Made by a program: the position numbers and the translations under genes. The notes under the pieces were generated by a model. That model searched no databases. It was not told the origin of the DNA and saw nothing but the letters and a program-made list of their open reading frames with translations. A DNA stretch of 58,894 nt from Nitrospira sp. CR1.2 (GTDB lineage Bacteria; Nitrospirota; Nitrospiria; Nitrospirales; Nitrospiraceae), in contig WIAG01000022.1 of NCBI GenBank assembly GCA_014055495.1, positions 1-58,894 of the forward strand, in the 5' to 3' direction. Every line of letters starts with the position of its first letter. The stretch's first letter is position 1. Shown piece after piece: positions 15,959 through 24,406 of this stretch.

Positions 15959-17284
15959 TCAGGTCGCGCGCTTCAGACTGAGCATATAACTGGTGAGGTC
16001 GTTCAGCTGTTGCTCCGTGAGCGGGAATTTCGGCATGAATGACCCAGGCGCCACGGATTGCGGATCGCGGAAATGTTTGAGATGCCACGCGCGATCGGGC
16101 CTCGTATCCCCGACGGTCGACAGATCCGGCGCTACGGCTCCCCCCTCGCCGTGAATGCGGTGACAGCCGGCGCAGCCGAATTGGGCATACACGGCCTTGC
16201 CACGCGCCACGGCCGGATCCGCCCTCGGGACGGCATACAGGTTCTTGATCGAGATTCCCAACAGCCCGAACACGACCAGCAGGAACAGCAGCCCGCTCCC
16301 CAACGCCACCGGCCGCCTGATCGGGTTACGCACGGGGTTGCGATCGATGAACGGCCAAAAAAACATGATCAGGATCACGCAAAGCGGAAGAATCCAGGTG
16401 GCGAGCGGTTCGAGCGGCCCATGCACGTACTTGAGCAACTCATAATAGAAGAGAAAATACCATTCAGGGACGGGCACGAAACTCGTGTCGGAGGGATCGG
16501 CCTTATCCGTCAGCGGCAAAGGGATGCCGTACGCCACGCCGGCGACGAGCGCAAAGACCCCGGCAATCACGACCGCGTCCATGTAGACCTGCCGTGGCGC
16601 AAACGTTTCGCTGCTCAGCGATGCGCGGTCATCGGTCCAGGGACCGGCAGGGCCGACCCGTCGCAGGATGAAGAGATGCAGCGCAATACCTGAGGCAATG
16701 ACCGCTGGCAAGAACAGCACATGGATGGCGAAAAAGCGCGACAACGTCAGGGCGCCGAGCGTCTCCCCGCCACGCAAGACCCGCGACAGGAGATCCCCCA
16801 CCAGCGGCACCGTGCCGACCATATTGATCCCGACTTGTGTCGCCCAATAGGCCGTTTGATCCCAAGGTAGAAGATAGCCGGTAAAGGCGAAGGTCATCAC
16901 GATCAGGAACAACAGGACGCCCATCATCCACATCGCTTCGCGGGGCGGTTTGTATGCGCCGTAGAGAAACGTCTGCAGCATGTGCAGGCCGATCGCGATC
17001 ACCATGGCCGAAGCGCCCCAGTGGTGGAGCCCGCGCACGAACCACCCGAACAGGACCTCGGTTTCGATGAAGCGCACACTGTCGTAGGCATGATCCGGCG
17101 TGGGGGCGTAGTACACCGCCAGAAACATGCCGGTAGCGGCTTGCATGAGAAACAGAAAGAGTGTGACCGAGCCGAAGACATAGATCCAGCTGGCCCCGCC
17201 GGGGATGGGCTCATCAAGCAGTGTGCGCTGGACCGGCTTCAGGTTCAACCGACGGTCGAACCAATCGTATAGGCGAGAAGACAT
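15959..17284 (-). CDS. Cytochrome b/b6 with fused C-terminal cytochrome c domain
   Basis: The 441-residue protein contains the whole b-type core: haem-ligating His pairs in HHWGASAMVIAIGLHMLQTF and FAIHVLFLPAVIASGIALHLFILRR, the Qo motif PVPEWYFLFYYELLK (PEWY), and about eight helices. After the last helix a class I cytochrome c domain has CAGCHRIHG and a Met ligand region SFMPKFPLTEQQL. The fusion is a bc1 variant in which cytochrome b and c are one chain. The Rieske gene lies upstream with an 86-bp repeat-like spacer. It oxidises quinol and reduces periplasmic cytochrome. Confidence 0.92.
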   Translation of the reverse strand: MSSRLYDWFDRRLNLKPVQRTLLDEPIPGGASWIYVFGSVTLFLFLMQAATGMFLAVYYAPTPDHAYDSVRFIETEVLFGWFVRGLHHWGASAMVIAIGLHMLQTFLYGAYKPPREAMWMMGVLLFLIVMTFAFTGYLLPWDQTAYWATQVGINMVGTVPLVGDLLSRVLRGGETLGALTLSRFFAIHVLFLPAVIASGIALHLFILRRVGPAGPWTDDRASLSSETFAPRQVYMDAVVIAGVFALVAGVAYGIPLPLTDKADPSDTSFVPVPEWYFLFYYELLKYVHGPLEPLATWILPLCVILIMFFWPFIDRNPVRNPIRRPVALGSGLLFLLVVFGLLGISIKNLYAVPRADPAVARGKAVYAQFGCAGCHRIHGEGGAVAPDLSTVGDTRPDRAWHLKHFRDPQSVAPGSFMPKFPLTEQQLNDLTSYMLSLKRAT

Positions 17285-17370
17285 TCCACTCCCAGATCTC
17301 AGTGTTGAATCGCACCTGTTGCAATTGACATCCCGTTGCAACTCACAACTCACCACTCACCGCTACGCAC
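17285..17370 (-). repeat. Word-repeat spacer between Rieske and cytochrome b genes
   Basis: On the minus strand the words GTGGAGTTGTGAGTG, GGTGAGTGGTGAG and TTGTGAGTTGCAACGGG follow one another, starting in the last codons of the Rieske gene. It is the GTGAG(T/G)TG variant of the degenerate intergenic words seen elsewhere in the window. Confidence 0.5.
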
Positions 17371-17922
17371 TCACAACTCCACACTTTCTGTCAGCCCTGA
17401 CTTGAAGTCCTTATACATGACGAGGAGCCGACCCCCTTCCACCTTGGAGGGCAGGACATCCAGCGGCCGCGGTGCCGGGCCGCCGGTCACCCGCCCGTTG
17501 ACGTCGAAGGAACTACCATGACAGGGACAGAGAAACTTTTGCGCACCGTCATCCCATCGATACCCGCAACCCAGGTGCGTACAGATCGGGGAGAATACCT
17601 GCACCTCGCTTTCGGAACGCCGGACAGCCCACACCGCCTTTTGTGCCTTGGTTTCCATCCATCCGTCCCGGATGGTGGTGACATGGTCCAACTGCATAGG
17701 CCGGCCGAGAGGCAACTCCGCCACCCCGCCAACATCCACCCAGTCACGCTTCCGCCTGCTCAGGGCCGGCGAAATCAGCGAGCCCAGCAACGGAACCGCC
17801 AACCCCATCCCCACAAAGCCCGCGGCAGCCACTGTCACCCAATGGAAGAAGGTTCTCCGGGTCCCGACCGGTGTCGACAGACCTGCGCCTTCACTGCTGT
17901 GCGTGTCGTCAGAGTGATTCAC
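17371..17922 (-). CDS. Rieske iron-sulfur protein of the bc complex
   Basis: The 183-residue protein has a membrane anchor preceded by a twin-arginine-like RRTFFHWVTVAAAG (residues 22-48). The [2Fe-2S] ligands are Cys114 and His116 in CTHLGC and Cys132 and His135 in CPCHGSSF, with the disulfide Cys119/Cys134. It transfers electrons from quinol at the Qo site to the cytochrome c domain. It is the first of the pair with the cytochrome b-c gene. Its last codons (VEL-stop) lie in the repeat-like spacer. Confidence 0.94.
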   Translation of the reverse strand: MNHSDDTHSSEGAGLSTPVGTRRTFFHWVTVAAAGFVGMGLAVPLLGSLISPALSRRKRDWVDVGGVAELPLGRPMQLDHVTTIRDGWMETKAQKAVWAVRRSESEVQVFSPICTHLGCGYRWDDGAQKFLCPCHGSSFDVNGRVTGGPAPRPLDVLPSKVEGGRLLVMYKDFKSGLTESVEL

Positions 17923-18011
17923 GTGTCCGAATCCGTTGTTGGGGTGATCACGGATAGGAGAGGAAACGGCAGCAGATCTACTCCCGTCTTCTCAGCCATC
18001 CGAGCGTTGAC

Positions 18012-18455
18012 TCAAGCTGTCAGGTTCTCGATATCCAGCCCTAAACCGATCCAGGCCCGCAACAAATCGTGTCGAGTCAGCGTGTATCTGATCGTGCCAT
18101 CCTTCTCGACTGGAAGATTGAGCAAGCGCTTCTCTTCCATGATGCGAACGGCATCGTCGATGGAGGTCTCCGCCGTCACGGTAATGCGGTCTTTAGCCAT
18201 GACCTGCTCCGCCGTCAGTTGGTTGAGGTCCTGGTTCGACCTCAGCGCTTTCAATAAATCAAATTCACTGATAAACCCGATGTATTGTCCCGCGTCATCG
18301 ACCACTGGGGCTCCCGGCGTATGAGTCGTCAGCAGTTCCACTGCAATCGCCAATGCGCTTTGGTCACGGCGAATCCGCAATTGATTCGTCCCGACGATCT
18401 GCCCGACCGTCTTAAAGCCACCTACCGGCACACCCGGTCTCGTCATCGTCGTCAT
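18012..18455 (-). CDS. Two-CBS-domain protein
   Basis: Two tandem CBS motifs fill the 147 residues: the first around GAPVVDDAGQYIGFISEFDLLKAL and the second around NLPVEKDGTIRYTLTRHDLL. CBS pairs bind adenosyl nucleotides such as AMP or ATP and act as energy sensors. There is no attached enzyme. The ATG at 18455 has AGGAGG at ideal spacing. It lies near the bc genes, but co-regulation is not shown. Confidence 0.88.
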   Translation of the reverse strand: MTTMTRPGVPVGGFKTVGQIVGTNQLRIRRDQSALAIAVELLTTHTPGAPVVDDAGQYIGFISEFDLLKALRSNQDLNQLTAEQVMAKDRITVTAETSIDDAVRIMEEKRLLNLPVEKDGTIRYTLTRHDLLRAWIGLGLDIENLTA

Positions 18456-18554
18456 CCTGTCCTCCTTCGTGCTATTCCAGCGGCGGAATTGCCACCGGCA
18501 CTACCCGCACCCTTTCAATGAACACAGGGCACCCTTCCCCGCTCACGCGCCTCT

Positions 18555-18773
18555 TCACAGCTTCTTACCGGCTTCCACCCGACAGGTGTTGATGCCGAGG
18601 AGCGTCCAAGCAGGACAAAAGCCGATCACCCCGGTCACGAGCGCGATCGCCCCCACCGCGAGCACCGCACCCATTGCCGCCCCAGTCAATCCGCCGAAGG
18701 CACCGATCCCGATCAACAGAATTCCCAGCACGATACGAATCGGTCGCTCGATTCCGCCAACGTTGCATGCCAT
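18555..18773 (-). CDS. DUF2892 (YgaP-type) membrane protein
   Basis: The 72-residue protein has two helices (RIVLGILLIGIGAFGG, then VLAVGAIALVTGVIGFCPAW) and ends with LLGINTCR. This matches DUF2892, an inner-membrane domain often attached to rhodanese. The ATG at 18773 is preferred over the GTG at 18776 for spacing to AGGAGG. Function unknown; a paralogue is at 47175-47363. Confidence 0.85.
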   Translation of the reverse strand: MACNVGGIERPIRIVLGILLIGIGAFGGLTGAAMGAVLAVGAIALVTGVIGFCPAWTLLGINTCRVEAGKKL

Positions 18774-18982
18774 CACAGCACCTCCTTCGTTGCCATCACA
18801 CGATCCGCCGCCAGCGCTCAGCCATCAGCACCCGCAATCTAGGACTGCAGGCTACCCACCCTCTCAATCCGTGTGAGTCATCGCAGCGGGAATGGATTCA
18901 GGTTTTACTCAACTGACCTCTCTCGATTCTCCACGTGCCCCCTGATGCCGACAGGTGAAGGCTGAATGCAGACGGCAGATGG

Positions 18983-19453
18983 CTACTTCGTTGTCCCAAA
19001 ACGATACATGTCGTGGCAGGTGGTGCACCGTGCCGTCATGCTCGCCAGGCGATTGAGAATCTGTTGGGACGTTTCTCCTTGCGCAATACCGTCGGCAAGA
19101 TGGTCCATGTCCTTGTGAATGGACATGCCGAGCTGCTTGAACGCCAAGGGTAGTTTCAGCATGATCGCAGGGTTGACATCCGCCGCCATCGCCATGCCTG
19201 CCGCGCGCGCCGCGCCTTCCGCCTCCTTGAGGTTCGGACTGGGGCTGCCCAGCACCGTGACGACTCCATGCACCGCCTTCAACAAGTCGCGCATCTCCGC
19301 CAGCACGAGGTCCCGCTCCGCCGGCGCCAACAGAATTTCCGTACGTCCGTCGGTCGACGGCCTCGTATGGCCTTGTACGAACAACGCCGCAACCACGCCC
19401 GCCGTGACGACCCATAACACCGCCGTTCCCGCCCCCAGGACACGCCAATTCAT
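18983..19453 (-). CDS. Membrane-anchored protein with C-terminal haem-c motif (cytochrome c'-like)
   Basis: An N-terminal helix (AVLWVVTAGVVAALFV) is followed by a helical domain and one haem site, CTTCHDMYRF, near the C-terminus. This is the cytochrome c'/c556 layout, similar to the lipoprotein at 2959-3450. These bind small gases or carry electrons. The ATG at 19453 begins a frame with a clear anchor; the next gene starts upstream after a short spacer. Confidence 0.8.
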   Translation of the reverse strand: MNWRVLGAGTAVLWVVTAGVVAALFVQGHTRPSTDGRTEILLAPAERDLVLAEMRDLLKAVHGVVTVLGSPSPNLKEAEGAARAAGMAMAADVNPAIMLKLPLAFKQLGMSIHKDMDHLADGIAQGETSQQILNRLASMTARCTTCHDMYRFGTTK

Positions 19454-19472
19454 TCAGCACCCCATCCATCTG

Positions 19473-19847
19473 TTACGGGAGCGTGCGATTCGCGCCGGTC
19501 CCCAGCACGCGTACGTAGGCCGTCACATCGCGCATCTCTTCTTCGGTGAGGACGAACTTCCAGGCCCCCATCGCCGTATTTTTCCGACCATCGTGAATGG
19601 TCTTCAACAACGTCGCGTCCAATTTGTGTTGCACAGCCGGGGCGGTGAGATCGGCGACCGGCGGTGTGAACGTCATCACACCGTTCCCCTTTCCTTCTAC
19701 CCCGTGGCACCGGATGCAGAGATTGGCATACAACACCTTGCCCTTCCCGGCATTTCCGTCATGCTCAGCAGCCTCACCGAGGCCGCCCACGATCGCCGAG
19801 ACGAGCATCAACGACGACACACCAACCACTCCGGCTCGGACGTTCAT
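19473..19847 (-). CDS. Small monohaem cytochrome c
   Basis: The 124-residue secreted cytochrome has a signal peptide (MLVSAIVGGLGEAA) and a class I domain with CIRCHGVEGKGN near residue 45, FTPPVADLT and NTAMGAWKFVLTEEEM. It belongs to the same paralogous group as 15053-15424. The ATG at 19847 is chosen because the signal then starts normally; a frame to 19952 has no role. Confidence 0.88.
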   Translation of the reverse strand: MNVRAGVVGVSSLMLVSAIVGGLGEAAEHDGNAGKGKVLYANLCIRCHGVEGKGNGVMTFTPPVADLTAPAVQHKLDATLLKTIHDGRKNTAMGAWKFVLTEEEMRDVTAYVRVLGTGANRTLP

Positions 19848-20065
19848 GGCGCGCTCCTTTTTGACAAGACCCCTCGCACAGATCGCAGAACGACGCAGAA
19901 TGGAAAGAATGCGATCCCCGTGCCAATCGCACGTGTCGGGAATACACGACACATCATGCGAAATTCGTCCGTATTCGCCCGGACGACTGTGAGCTGCGCC
20001 GGGGCGTGGAGAGAATCACCCCAGCGCGAAGACCAGGCTGGCGCAGGATGCCACAGGCGGCAGGA

Positions 20066-20500
20066 TCACAGGATGGTCGGTTCGAGGGTCACACGCGTTT
20101 TCATGGAATTGGATATCAGACAGTTGGCTTCGGCCTTTTCGATCAACTCCTTCGCCTTGGCCGCATCGCCGCCGGCCGGAAGGGCGATACGCGGGCGCAG
20201 CGTGATCACCGTTACCTGAAACTTCCCGTCCACGAGTTCCAACCGGCCTTCCGCCTCGGATCGGTAGGAGACAAATGCCAGCCCCGCCCGTTCAGCCACG
20301 GCAAGAAAGGTCGTCATTAGACAGATGTTCGCTGCCGCGACATAGAGATCTTCTGGAGACCAGATGCCCTCATGCCCTTTGAATTCCGGAGGTGTCGCCA
20401 CCTGAATCTCCGGCTTACCGTCGCAGGCGATCACTCCTTTCTTCTGCTCCGACCACGTCACGGTCGTGTGATACGTATACACCTTACTGCGAACCTCCAT
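20066..20500 (-). CDS. OsmC-family protein (YhfA/peroxide type)
   Basis: The 144-residue protein has the OsmC core with EGIWSPEDLYVAAANICLMTTFLA and a second Cys in AEANCLISNSM. Two conserved cysteines would fit hydroperoxide reduction or binding. It is a different sub-type from 12731-13129. The ATG at 20500 has GAGGGTAC upstream. It precedes the rnk gene's stop on the same strand with a repeat-containing spacer. Confidence 0.85.
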   Translation of the reverse strand: MEVRSKVYTYHTTVTWSEQKKGVIACDGKPEIQVATPPEFKGHEGIWSPEDLYVAAANICLMTTFLAVAERAGLAFVSYRSEAEGRLELVDGKFQVTVITLRPRIALPAGGDAAKAKELIEKAEANCLISNSMKTRVTLEPTIL

Positions 20501-20539
20501 CGTACCCTCCCGATTGATGATTGCCTACCCGGCTGCCGA

Positions 20540-20575
20540 TCCTGACGAGGTACGTTTCACGATTCCAGCTCCACG
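20540..20575 (-). repeat. Short copy of the GTGAAACG word repeat
   Basis: The spacer between rnk and the OsmC gene holds ATCGTGAAACGTACCTCG on the minus strand, matching words in the spacers at 4383-4501 and 9343-9422. Short and imperfect, so the assignment is weaker than for the longer copies. Confidence 0.4.
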
Positions 20576-20627
20576 GATCTCAAGCACACCACCGGCGACG
20601 TTTTGCGCATTCTGCTTGCCCGCATGA

Positions 20628-21044
20628 TCAGAGGTGATAATCTCCTGCGGCTTCCGGCTGATACACAACTTCTTTGATACGTACGGTTCGCACCCCCGCC
20701 GGAACCGGCCAGTCCACCGTCTGCCCCGCACGGGCCCCCAAGAGCGCGGTCCCGATGGGTGCAAGGATCGACAGCTTCTTTTCCTCGATGCCGGCATCAG
20801 ACGGAAATACCAGCGTATAGACATTTTCCATACCGGTATCGACGTCTTCTATCCGGACCTGAGAATTCATCGTGACCACATCATGGGGAACGGCGGATGG
20901 GTCGACGACATGGGCCCGGTCGAGCTCATGCTCCACACTCTCAAGATGATCCCGGTCCCGTCCCCCGGCGCTGAGACGCGCCTTCAGGACATCTCTCAGG
21001 CGCGCCAGATCGAATTCGGTGATATAGATGTCACGCTGGTTCAT
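20628..21044 (-). CDS. rnk: Nucleoside diphosphate kinase regulator-like protein (Rnk/GreA C-terminal domain)
   Basis: The 138-residue protein has an N-terminal helix pair (FDLARLRDVLKARL) and a C-terminal GreA/GreB-like domain with SILAPIGTALLGARAGQTVDW. Rnk-type proteins bind RNA polymerase near the secondary channel. The C-terminal domain and length fit. It overlaps the start of the universal stress gene by 14 bases (stop of usp at 21031, start of rnk at 21044) and is probably translated with it. Confidence 0.85.
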   Translation of the reverse strand: MNQRDIYITEFDLARLRDVLKARLSAGGRDRDHLESVEHELDRAHVVDPSAVPHDVVTMNSQVRIEDVDTGMENVYTLVFPSDAGIEEKKLSILAPIGTALLGARAGQTVDWPVPAGVRTVRIKEVVYQPEAAGDYHL

Positions 21045-22017
21045 GTAGTGCTCCCCTCGCGTCCGGCTCGTTCATGGTTCGAGGCACGACTCGGCGATAG
21101 TCCGGCGCAAATGTCGGCGTCTTCACGGTGAGGACTGGGCACGTAGCCCGTCGCAAGACGGCATCCGCCACGCTGCCGAATCGTTCCACCGAGAGACCGC
21201 GCCGGCCATGGGTCCCCATCACGATCAGATCGGAACGATGGCGCAACGCAGCAGCGAGGATCGCATCGGACGCAATACCCCCTGCAATCTCCACGTCAGC
21301 CGCCAATCCGAACGATGTCACGAACGTCTGGAGTTCCGCCAGTTGCTTGTTCCAATGGTCTCGCTTTTGCGTCTCCTGTTCGATCACGCCCAGGCCGCAG
21401 TCCAAGTCGTAAGGAACCGGTTCCAACACATGCATCAACGTGACTCCCGCGCCGAGCCCGTTCGCGAGCTGAACGGCATATTCCACGGCATCCAGCGAAG
21501 GACTCGAAAAATCCAGCGGGGCCAGAATACGCCGGATCTCCACCTGTCTGTTCGCCGCAGACGGCGTGTCCGCTTCTTCACGCCCCCCTGGTACCGCGAG
21601 CACCGGACACGGCCCCTCTCTCACCACCCGTTCCGCCGTGCTGCCGATGAGCCCACAGAGCACATTCGTTCGCCCCTGAACGCCCAGCACAATAAGCTCC
21701 GCCCCCTTGTCCTTCGCAGCCACACCAATGTGCTCGGCCGGATTCCCCAGCACCAACCGAGCCCTCACGGATATGCCATGCCGCACGAGTTCCTCGCGCA
21801 CTTCCGTCAACCGCTGCGCCGCCTCAGCGCGCACCTTCATTCCCGCAGCCAGGCGCTCCGTCTCGGTACTCAACCGGCGAGGCGCCTCGATCACATGCAG
21901 AACTTCCAAGGTGGCTCCCCAGTGAGAAGCAAGATAGACGGCATAGTTCTGCGCACAGACCGCACCATCAGAAAAATCGGTCGCCAGGAGGATCCGAGTG
22001 ATCAGTGGCTTCGTCAT
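21031..22017 (-). CDS. Double UspA-domain universal stress protein
   Basis: Two UspA domains lie in tandem in 328 residues. Domain one runs from ITRILLATDFSDG to PCPVLAVP with the ATP-loop pattern GVQGRTNVLCGLIGSTAERV; domain two from IRRILAPLDFSS to CPVLTVKTP with GTHGRRGLSVERFGSVADAV. Both have the G-2x-G-9x-G(S/T) nucleotide loop. These proteins are induced by stress and bind ATP in some cases. The ATG at 22017 matches the family start. Confidence 0.9.
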   Translation of the reverse strand: MTKPLITRILLATDFSDGAVCAQNYAVYLASHWGATLEVLHVIEAPRRLSTETERLAAGMKVRAEAAQRLTEVREELVRHGISVRARLVLGNPAEHIGVAAKDKGAELIVLGVQGRTNVLCGLIGSTAERVVREGPCPVLAVPGGREEADTPSAANRQVEIRRILAPLDFSSPSLDAVEYAVQLANGLGAGVTLMHVLEPVPYDLDCGLGVIEQETQKRDHWNKQLAELQTFVTSFGLAADVEIAGGIASDAILAAALRHRSDLIVMGTHGRRGLSVERFGSVADAVLRRATCPVLTVKTPTFAPDYRRVVPRTMNEPDARGALHEPA

Positions 22018-22336
22018 GGCAGCTCCTCTGAAGCGGGTTGAGCAACTGTGTCCGTGGAGACGTACCGGTCTCCGCGATGCAGCGGCGACAGGTCGATCAC
22101 GGAGCGGCGCGCGTGGATGGTGGTAATCTGAAAACCGACGATCAGAGAGTAATGGGGTTCTCTCCAGCAAGACAAATGCCAACGGACCTCCCGTTCATGT
22201 ACGCAGCCTTTCGCTGTATTTCTGGGCGGGTAGAAAACGGACGGCCGGCTGGCCCACACCGGACTGTTGCCATTTGCAGCAGGGCCCACTTCGCGATGAG
22301 GCAATACACCCCGTCCTGTCGCTCACGAGCGCTGCG
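22018..22336. other. Intergenic region, 319 bp, no gene seen
   Basis: I find no supported gene on either strand. Weak open frames have no ribosome site and no recognisable motif. This is where the promoter for the usp-rnk run should lie. Confidence 0.4.
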
Positions 22337-23320
22337 TCAAAGTCGCACAACCGACGCAGCGTCGGGCGGATCCGCACAAGACCTCTCCCGGTCGCTCCAC
22401 CACAGTCCGCTCATCTCCATCATCTCCATCATCGCCGTCTCACCCGCCGCATGTTCGAGCAGGTCACGCGAGAAACTGAGGGACGGCATGCGTGCGTACA
22501 TCGTCCGCAGCACTTCAGCCTCCTGTGGCGTATCGATCGCCTCGGTCAGGCGTTCGAAGAGGACCATCATGTTCGGCAGCACATTCCGGCCCATGTTCCA
22601 GAACGCGTCGACTTTTCCCGCCATGATGCACGTATTCCACAGCGCGCCCGACGCGTAGGCCAACCGTGCCAGCGGCGGCTCCGGCCTTTTGATAAACGTC
22701 TTGACGGCGCGGATCGTGCGAGAGCCGAAACGGAGTAGCTGGTGATCGGGCATGATCCATCCGTATTCCGCTTGCGGACTCTCCGGCCTCGATGCGAGCA
22801 ACACCAGCTTCGTGGGCAACTGCTCCGCCGCCCGCACGGCATACAGCACTTCCCTGAGGTACCGTTCTTCGGAAACCACGATGTGGTCGGAGGGAGAAAT
22901 CAGCACCGTGCCTTCCGGATCACGCGCCCGGATATAGGTCAACGAGAGAAACACCTCCGGGGCCGTGCCGAGATTGCGGGGTTGCACCAACACCATCCCG
23001 GGATCCCGCGCGCCGATCTGCGCCCAGGCCTCACGATGCCCACGAGCCACGACCACGACCGTACGCGTCGGACTCGTCACTTGCATCGTGCGATCGAGCG
23101 TATGCTGGAACCTCGAGCGAGCCCCTAGGACCCTACGGTATTGCCCGGGAACGTTCCTTCCAAGCCAGGGCTTCAACTCCGGTTGCATGGCGACGCCGCC
23201 ATGGCTCGCCAGCACAATCGCCCACCGTCGTCCGTTGGATTCTCCTGACTCCCGCACCGTGCTCTCCTCTCCGCGAAAAGGGGACGCCGTTTCGCCGTCC
23301 CCTCGTTCACCCCTTGCCAT
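22337..23320 (-). CDS. Sugar-phosphate nucleotidyltransferase-like protein with a degenerate active-site loop
   Basis: The 327-residue protein resembles mannose-1-phosphate guanylyltransferases (WAIVLASHGG at the start of the Rossmann domain, HTLDRTMQVT, then VLISPSDHIVVSEERYL). The normal N-terminal loop G-G-x-G-x-R is replaced by SHGGVAMQPELKP, so the catalytic Arg and the Gly-rich nucleotide loop are not obvious. It may be inactive or a regulatory paralogue. A 48-residue membrane gene overlaps its start by 14 bases. Confidence 0.7.
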   Translation of the reverse strand: MARGERGDGETASPFRGEESTVRESGESNGRRWAIVLASHGGVAMQPELKPWLGRNVPGQYRRVLGARSRFQHTLDRTMQVTSPTRTVVVVARGHREAWAQIGARDPGMVLVQPRNLGTAPEVFLSLTYIRARDPEGTVLISPSDHIVVSEERYLREVLYAVRAAEQLPTKLVLLASRPESPQAEYGWIMPDHQLLRFGSRTIRAVKTFIKRPEPPLARLAYASGALWNTCIMAGKVDAFWNMGRNVLPNMMVLFERLTEAIDTPQEAEVLRTMYARMPSLSFSRDLLEHAAGETAMMEMMEMSGLWWSDRERSCADPPDAASVVRL

Positions 23321-23453
23321 CTCGAACCACCTGCTTACTGCGCTTCACAGGCACCCGCAGTGATGCGACCTGATGAGGATCAAGGAAGGACACCCATACC
23401 ATCACCACCCACACCACCAACGTGATCCCTCCCAGCGACAATAACACGAGCAT
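23307..23453 (-). CDS. Small single-TM membrane peptide (48 aa)
   Basis: The ATG at 23453 follows AAAGAGGTGA with good spacing. The peptide begins MLVLLSLGGITLVVWVVMVW, one transmembrane helix, then a basic tail (RVPVKRSKQVV). It overlaps the start of the nucleotidyltransferase gene by 14 bases. Length and layout are like small subunits of membrane complexes, but no homologue is recognised. Confidence 0.5.
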   Translation of the reverse strand: MLVLLSLGGITLVVWVVMVWVSFLDPHQVASLRVPVKRSKQVVRDGKG

Positions 23454-23862
23454 GCCGTCACCTCTTTGCGCCCGGCGTCTCGACAGAGGCGGAGCGCCCC
23501 TCTTACTCGGATCGATTCATACGACACACACGTGTCACGGCGCTGAGTCCCCACACGTCAATGCCCACCACTCGCAGCCGCGTGGCCGTACCGCAGTATG
23601 ACGGTTGTTCATCCCGTGCAATAGGCACAATCTGCGCGAGACGGACGACATCTCACCGCCCCAACCCCTGTCACTGTGGCCCCGGAGCATGAATCGACGG
23701 CGAACGAAACATGAAGACTTCTTCATGAATCGTTCTTCATTGAAAATCCACCGGCGCTTCAGATTCGTCTGCGTGCCGGCGAGCGTGAGAAGAGTGCGCC
23801 GCCGGTCGACGGCTGGAACCGAATGCGGGGAACCCTGCGCCCATAGGTCGGGAAGGGTCGGC
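23454..23862. other. Intergenic region, 409 bp, no gene seen
   Basis: No convincing frame with a ribosome site exists. The plus strand has GAAGACTTCTTCATGAATCG at about 23711, an AT-richer patch that could hold regulatory signals. Nothing else was recognised. Confidence 0.35.
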
Positions 23863-24402
23863 TCACGCAAGCGACAGCATGGTCGACCGCGCGACCTGCG
23901 TCAGCCCCCACAGCAAGAACAGGCCATAGACGGTGCCGAAGAACCAGGGAAAGCTGACGGCCCGATGCGCCCACCACTGGCGATGTCGGCGAAACGCCCA
24001 TGGAGGCTCGAACGAGCGCGGCTCGTTGCTCTGATCGACAATTGTTTCACGGTGCTCGCGCAATCGATACAACGTGCTCACCGGTTTCCGATTGAGCCAT
24101 TCCGGTCTGGTCTCGATGCCGCGCAACTGCCATTCCCACAGCGCATTCTGTGCGGAAAACCGGCCCAACACGATCGCCATCTGCCCGCTCATGAGAATCC
24201 CGATCGTGCTCAGCAGGACGATGACGATGGTAAACGGCAAGGCCAGCGACTCACGCGAGACGAGCAACCCGATGACGGCGACGAAAATCGAATTGGCCGT
24301 CAGATAATCCGACAACATCGTGTGGTAATCACGAACGCCGGCCGTCCACAAGGTCAACAGGTGATTATAGTCGGACTGCATGGTCTCGCGGTCGTAGATC
24401 AT
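23863..24402 (-). CDS. Hypothetical membrane protein (three TM segments)
   Basis: The 179-residue protein has helices near residues 38-50 (IFVAVIGLLV), 57-75 (FTIVIVLLSTIGILM) and 150-170 (WFFGTVYGLFLLWGL), with a charged, Trp/Arg-rich cytoplasmic segment between the second and third. I do not recognise the family. It follows the glucan phosphorylase gene by four bases and is probably in its operon. Confidence 0.7.
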   Translation of the reverse strand: MIYDRETMQSDYNHLLTLWTAGVRDYHTMLSDYLTANSIFVAVIGLLVSRESLALPFTIVIVLLSTIGILMSGQMAIVLGRFSAQNALWEWQLRGIETRPEWLNRKPVSTLYRLREHRETIVDQSNEPRSFEPPWAFRRHRQWWAHRAVSFPWFFGTVYGLFLLWGLTQVARSTMLSLA

Positions 24403-24406
24403 TCCG

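Noticed and set aside
15642-16088. Minus-strand frame of 148 codons over the end of the cytochrome b-c gene
   Set aside because: It overlaps the end of the cytochrome b-c gene in another frame and is Arg/Ser-rich.
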